DNA of 8,307 nt from a bacterium (GTDB taxonomy: Bacteria > UBP6 > JAFGXH01), in the NCBI GenBank assembly GCA_027064085.1, contig JAMOQH010000130.1:1-8307 (forward strand), read 5' to 3'. Position 1 is the stretch's first letter, and every line of letters begins with the position of its first letter. This document shows positions 7,345-8,307 of this stretch, piece by piece. A program made the position numbers and the translations under genes. The notes under the pieces were generated by a model. It was not told the DNA's origin. It did no database searches and saw nothing but the letters and a program-made list of their open reading frames with translations.

Positions 7345-8307
7345 ATGAAATTAGCTGAACATGTAAATGAAATTAGAGAGTTGATTGTTGAAAAAATAGA
7401 AGTTGAATTTATGAAAGTTGGTGGATTTACCCACCCCACAAAGCCGAAGCCTCTCGACTCTGCACCCCTCCATGGAGGGGAATTAAAGATTCTAAATTTA
7501 CTTGATGATTATACAAAAGAAACTGGTAGTTTAGAATTAGCAAAAGAAAAGGCTATAGATGAATTTGCTTTTACGCTTTTTAATCAAATTGCTGCTATAA
7601 AAGTAATGGAAAGCCATAATTTATTTCCTCCTATTATAACAAAAGATGAAAATAGTGGAAATCGCTCTTTGGGGCATAAAATTTGGTTGGAAAATAATCC
7701 AAATATGAAACAAGTTCAGTTTGAAGGGATAAAAGACTATATAGAATATGAATTTAATAAATTAGCTAAAGAAATTTTGCTTTTTAATAAAGATTACCCT
7801 TATAGTTTAATTCCTGATGCTGTAAATTTAAATGAAATAATAAATAGGTTTAATGAAGTTGATTACAATCTTTGGAGAGATAATGATATTTTGGGATGGC
7901 TTTATGAAAGTTATAATAATGCCAAAAAAGAAGCCTTTAAAAAAAGCAAGAAAAAAACAGAATATGATAAAGTTTCTTTGCAGTCTCAAGTTTATACACC
8001 AAGTTGGGTTGTTGAGTTTTTAGTTAATAATTCATTAGGGAAATTGTATTTAGAGATGTATCCTGATTCTGAGATAGGGGAAAAGTATAAAATAGCAAGG
8101 GATTTACCCACCCCACAAAGTCAAAGCATCTTGACTTCGCACCCCTCCACTTTTGAACAAAGTTCAAGGAGGGGAATTAAACCCACCCCACAAAGTCAAA
8201 GCATCTTGACTTCGCACCCCTCCACTTTTGAACAAAGTTCAAGGAGGGGAATTAAACCCACCCCACAAAGTCAAAGCATCTTGACTTCGCACCCCTCCAC
8301 TTTTGAA
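7345..8307 (+). CDS. pglX: BREX-1 adenine-specific DNA methyltransferase PglX, N-terminal part, interrupted in-frame by palindromic repeats (3' end outside window)
   Basis: ATG 7345, two nt after brxC, with GAGGG at 7333-7337. The frame stays open for all 321 visible codons. After a helix (MKLAEHVNEIRELIVEKIEV), residues 28-46 come from a GC-rich repeat. PglX sequence then resumes: EFAFTLFNQIAAIKVMESHN (residues 73-92), the family's conserved N-terminal helix, and SQVYTPSWVVEFLVNNSLGK (214-233), the motif X-like region that precedes the methyltransferase domain. From residue 255 the protein reads a 25-residue repeat (PTPQSQSILTSHP..., ending SSRRGIK) at least 2.7 times up to the window edge. 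In intact PglX (about 1100-1200 residues), motif I (DPACGSG) should follow soon after this point; neither it nor the catalytic NPPY is visible here. Role, from family knowledge: N6-adenine methylation of a non-palindromic site to mark host DNA. Whether this copy is functional is open. Confidence 0.92.
   Translation, partial: MKLAEHVNEIRELIVEKIEVEFMKVGGFTHPTKPKPLDSAPLHGGELKILNLLDDYTKETGSLELAKEKAIDEFAFTLFNQIAAIKVMESHNLFPPIITKDENSGNRSLGHKIWLENNPNMKQVQFEGIKDYIEYEFNKLAKEILLFNKDYPYSLIPDAVNLNEIINRFNEVDYNLWRDNDILGWLYESYNNAKKEAFKKSKKKTEYDKVSLQSQVYTPSWVVEFLVNNSLGKLYLEMYPDSEIGEKYKIARDLPTPQSQSILTSHPSTFEQSSRRGIKPTPQSQSILTSHPSTFEQSSRRGIKPTPQSQSILTSHPSTFE
7426..7487 (+). repeat. short palindromic repeat element (copy A) inside pglX
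   Basis: A 62-bp GC-rich island in AT-rich coding DNA, bounded by TTTA (7426-7429) and TAAA (7484-7487). It contains ACCCACCCCACAAAG (7429-7443), a degenerate inverted repeat around AAGCCGA / TCGACTC, and the perfect 16-bp palindrome CCCCTCC-AT-GGAGGGG (7465-7480), followed by AATTAAA. Removing 57 bp (7426-7482) would rejoin GGA to TTA AAG ATT in frame, so the net addition is probably 19 codons. The inserted peptide reads FTHPTKPKPLDSAPLHGGE. It shares both flanking blocks with the tandem array further downstream and differs from it by 17 bp in the loop. Confidence 0.85.
8103..8307 (+). repeat. tandem array of a 75-bp palindromic element (copy B), in-frame in pglX, continuing beyond the window
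   Basis: Units begin at 8107, 8182 and 8257; the first two are complete and identical, and the third is identical over its 51 visible bases. Each unit has CCCACCCCACAAAG, a hairpin AAGTCAA (8118-8124) / TTGACTT (8131-8137), a second hairpin CCCCTCC (8142-8148) / GGAGGGG (8168-8174) extended by TTGAAC (8153-8158) / GTTCAA (8162-8167) with a 4-nt bulge and AAA loop, and GAATTAAA. The first unit is preceded by GGATTTA, as is copy A. A 75-bp unit equals 25 codons, so any copy number preserves the frame; the other two forward frames each meet a TGA inside the unit. The total number of units is unknown. Confidence 0.92.

Noticed and set aside
7233-7439. Minus-strand frame across the brxC-pglX junction
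   Set aside because: It is antisense to the well-supported end of brxC and start of pglX, with no family resemblance or ribosome binding site.
7424-7491. GATT direct repeats flanking copy A as a target-site duplication
   Set aside because: Precise removal between them would delete 64 bp and break the reading frame. A 57-bp net insertion fits the frame better, and 4-base matches are easily due to chance.
8165-8181. Shine-Dalgarno-like AAGGAGGGG in each repeat unit as an internal translation start
   Set aside because: No ATG, GTG or TTG lies at a suitable distance downstream; the sequence is explained by the hairpin arm.
8103-8307. CRISPR array
   Set aside because: The units are perfectly contiguous 75-bp repeats with no unique spacers, are translated in frame with pglX, and no cas gene is nearby.
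7345-8307. pglX as a frameshifted pseudogene because of the insertions
   Set aside because: The frame is open for all 321 visible codons and PglX-like sequence continues after copy A. Pseudogene status cannot be claimed without the rest of the gene.

Overview
The window is very AT-rich, with a strong A/T bias at third codon positions. Together with the protein flavour (lysine-, asparagine- and isoleucine-rich), this suggests a Fusobacterium-like, low-GC anaerobe. That is an inference; no rRNA or other marker gene is present.

Layout, all genes on the + strand. (1) 1-435: the C-terminal part of a gene entering from the left, with a charged Lys/Ala/Glu coiled coil and a short HTH-like tail as seen at the end of Rpn/PD-(D/E)XK 'transposase' nucleases. 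(2) 584-1195: a small class I SAM-dependent methyltransferase. (3) 1196-1388: a gene-poor stretch with hairpins and a patch of higher GC. (4) 1389-2171: a lipoprotein with two NrfJ/OB-like halves joined by a Gly/His-rich linker. (5) 2272 to the right edge: the first four genes of a type 1 BREX phage-defence operon in canonical order, brxA - brxB - brxC - pglX. They are separated by 8, 11 and 2 nt and preceded by a good sigma-70-type promoter at 2216-2244. The expected pglZ and brxL would lie beyond the right edge. No BrxR-type regulator is encoded just upstream of brxA.

The BREX genes are expected to work together. BrxC is the large AAA-type ATPase, PglX the adenine methyltransferase that marks self DNA, BrxA a small DNA-binding protein and BrxB a small core protein.

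The most unusual feature is inside pglX. Two related GC-rich palindromic elements interrupt the coding sequence without closing the reading frame. One short copy (7426-7487) adds about 19 residues near the N terminus. A longer variant is present as a perfect tandem array of 75-bp units (25 codons each) starting at 8107 and running off the window, placed just before the expected catalytic methyltransferase motif I. The two copies are read in different frames, and in each case the frame used is open. This looks like a palindromic repeat family that has invaded and expanded within a defence gene. Whether PglX remains active, and whether the array changes length, cannot be decided from this window.
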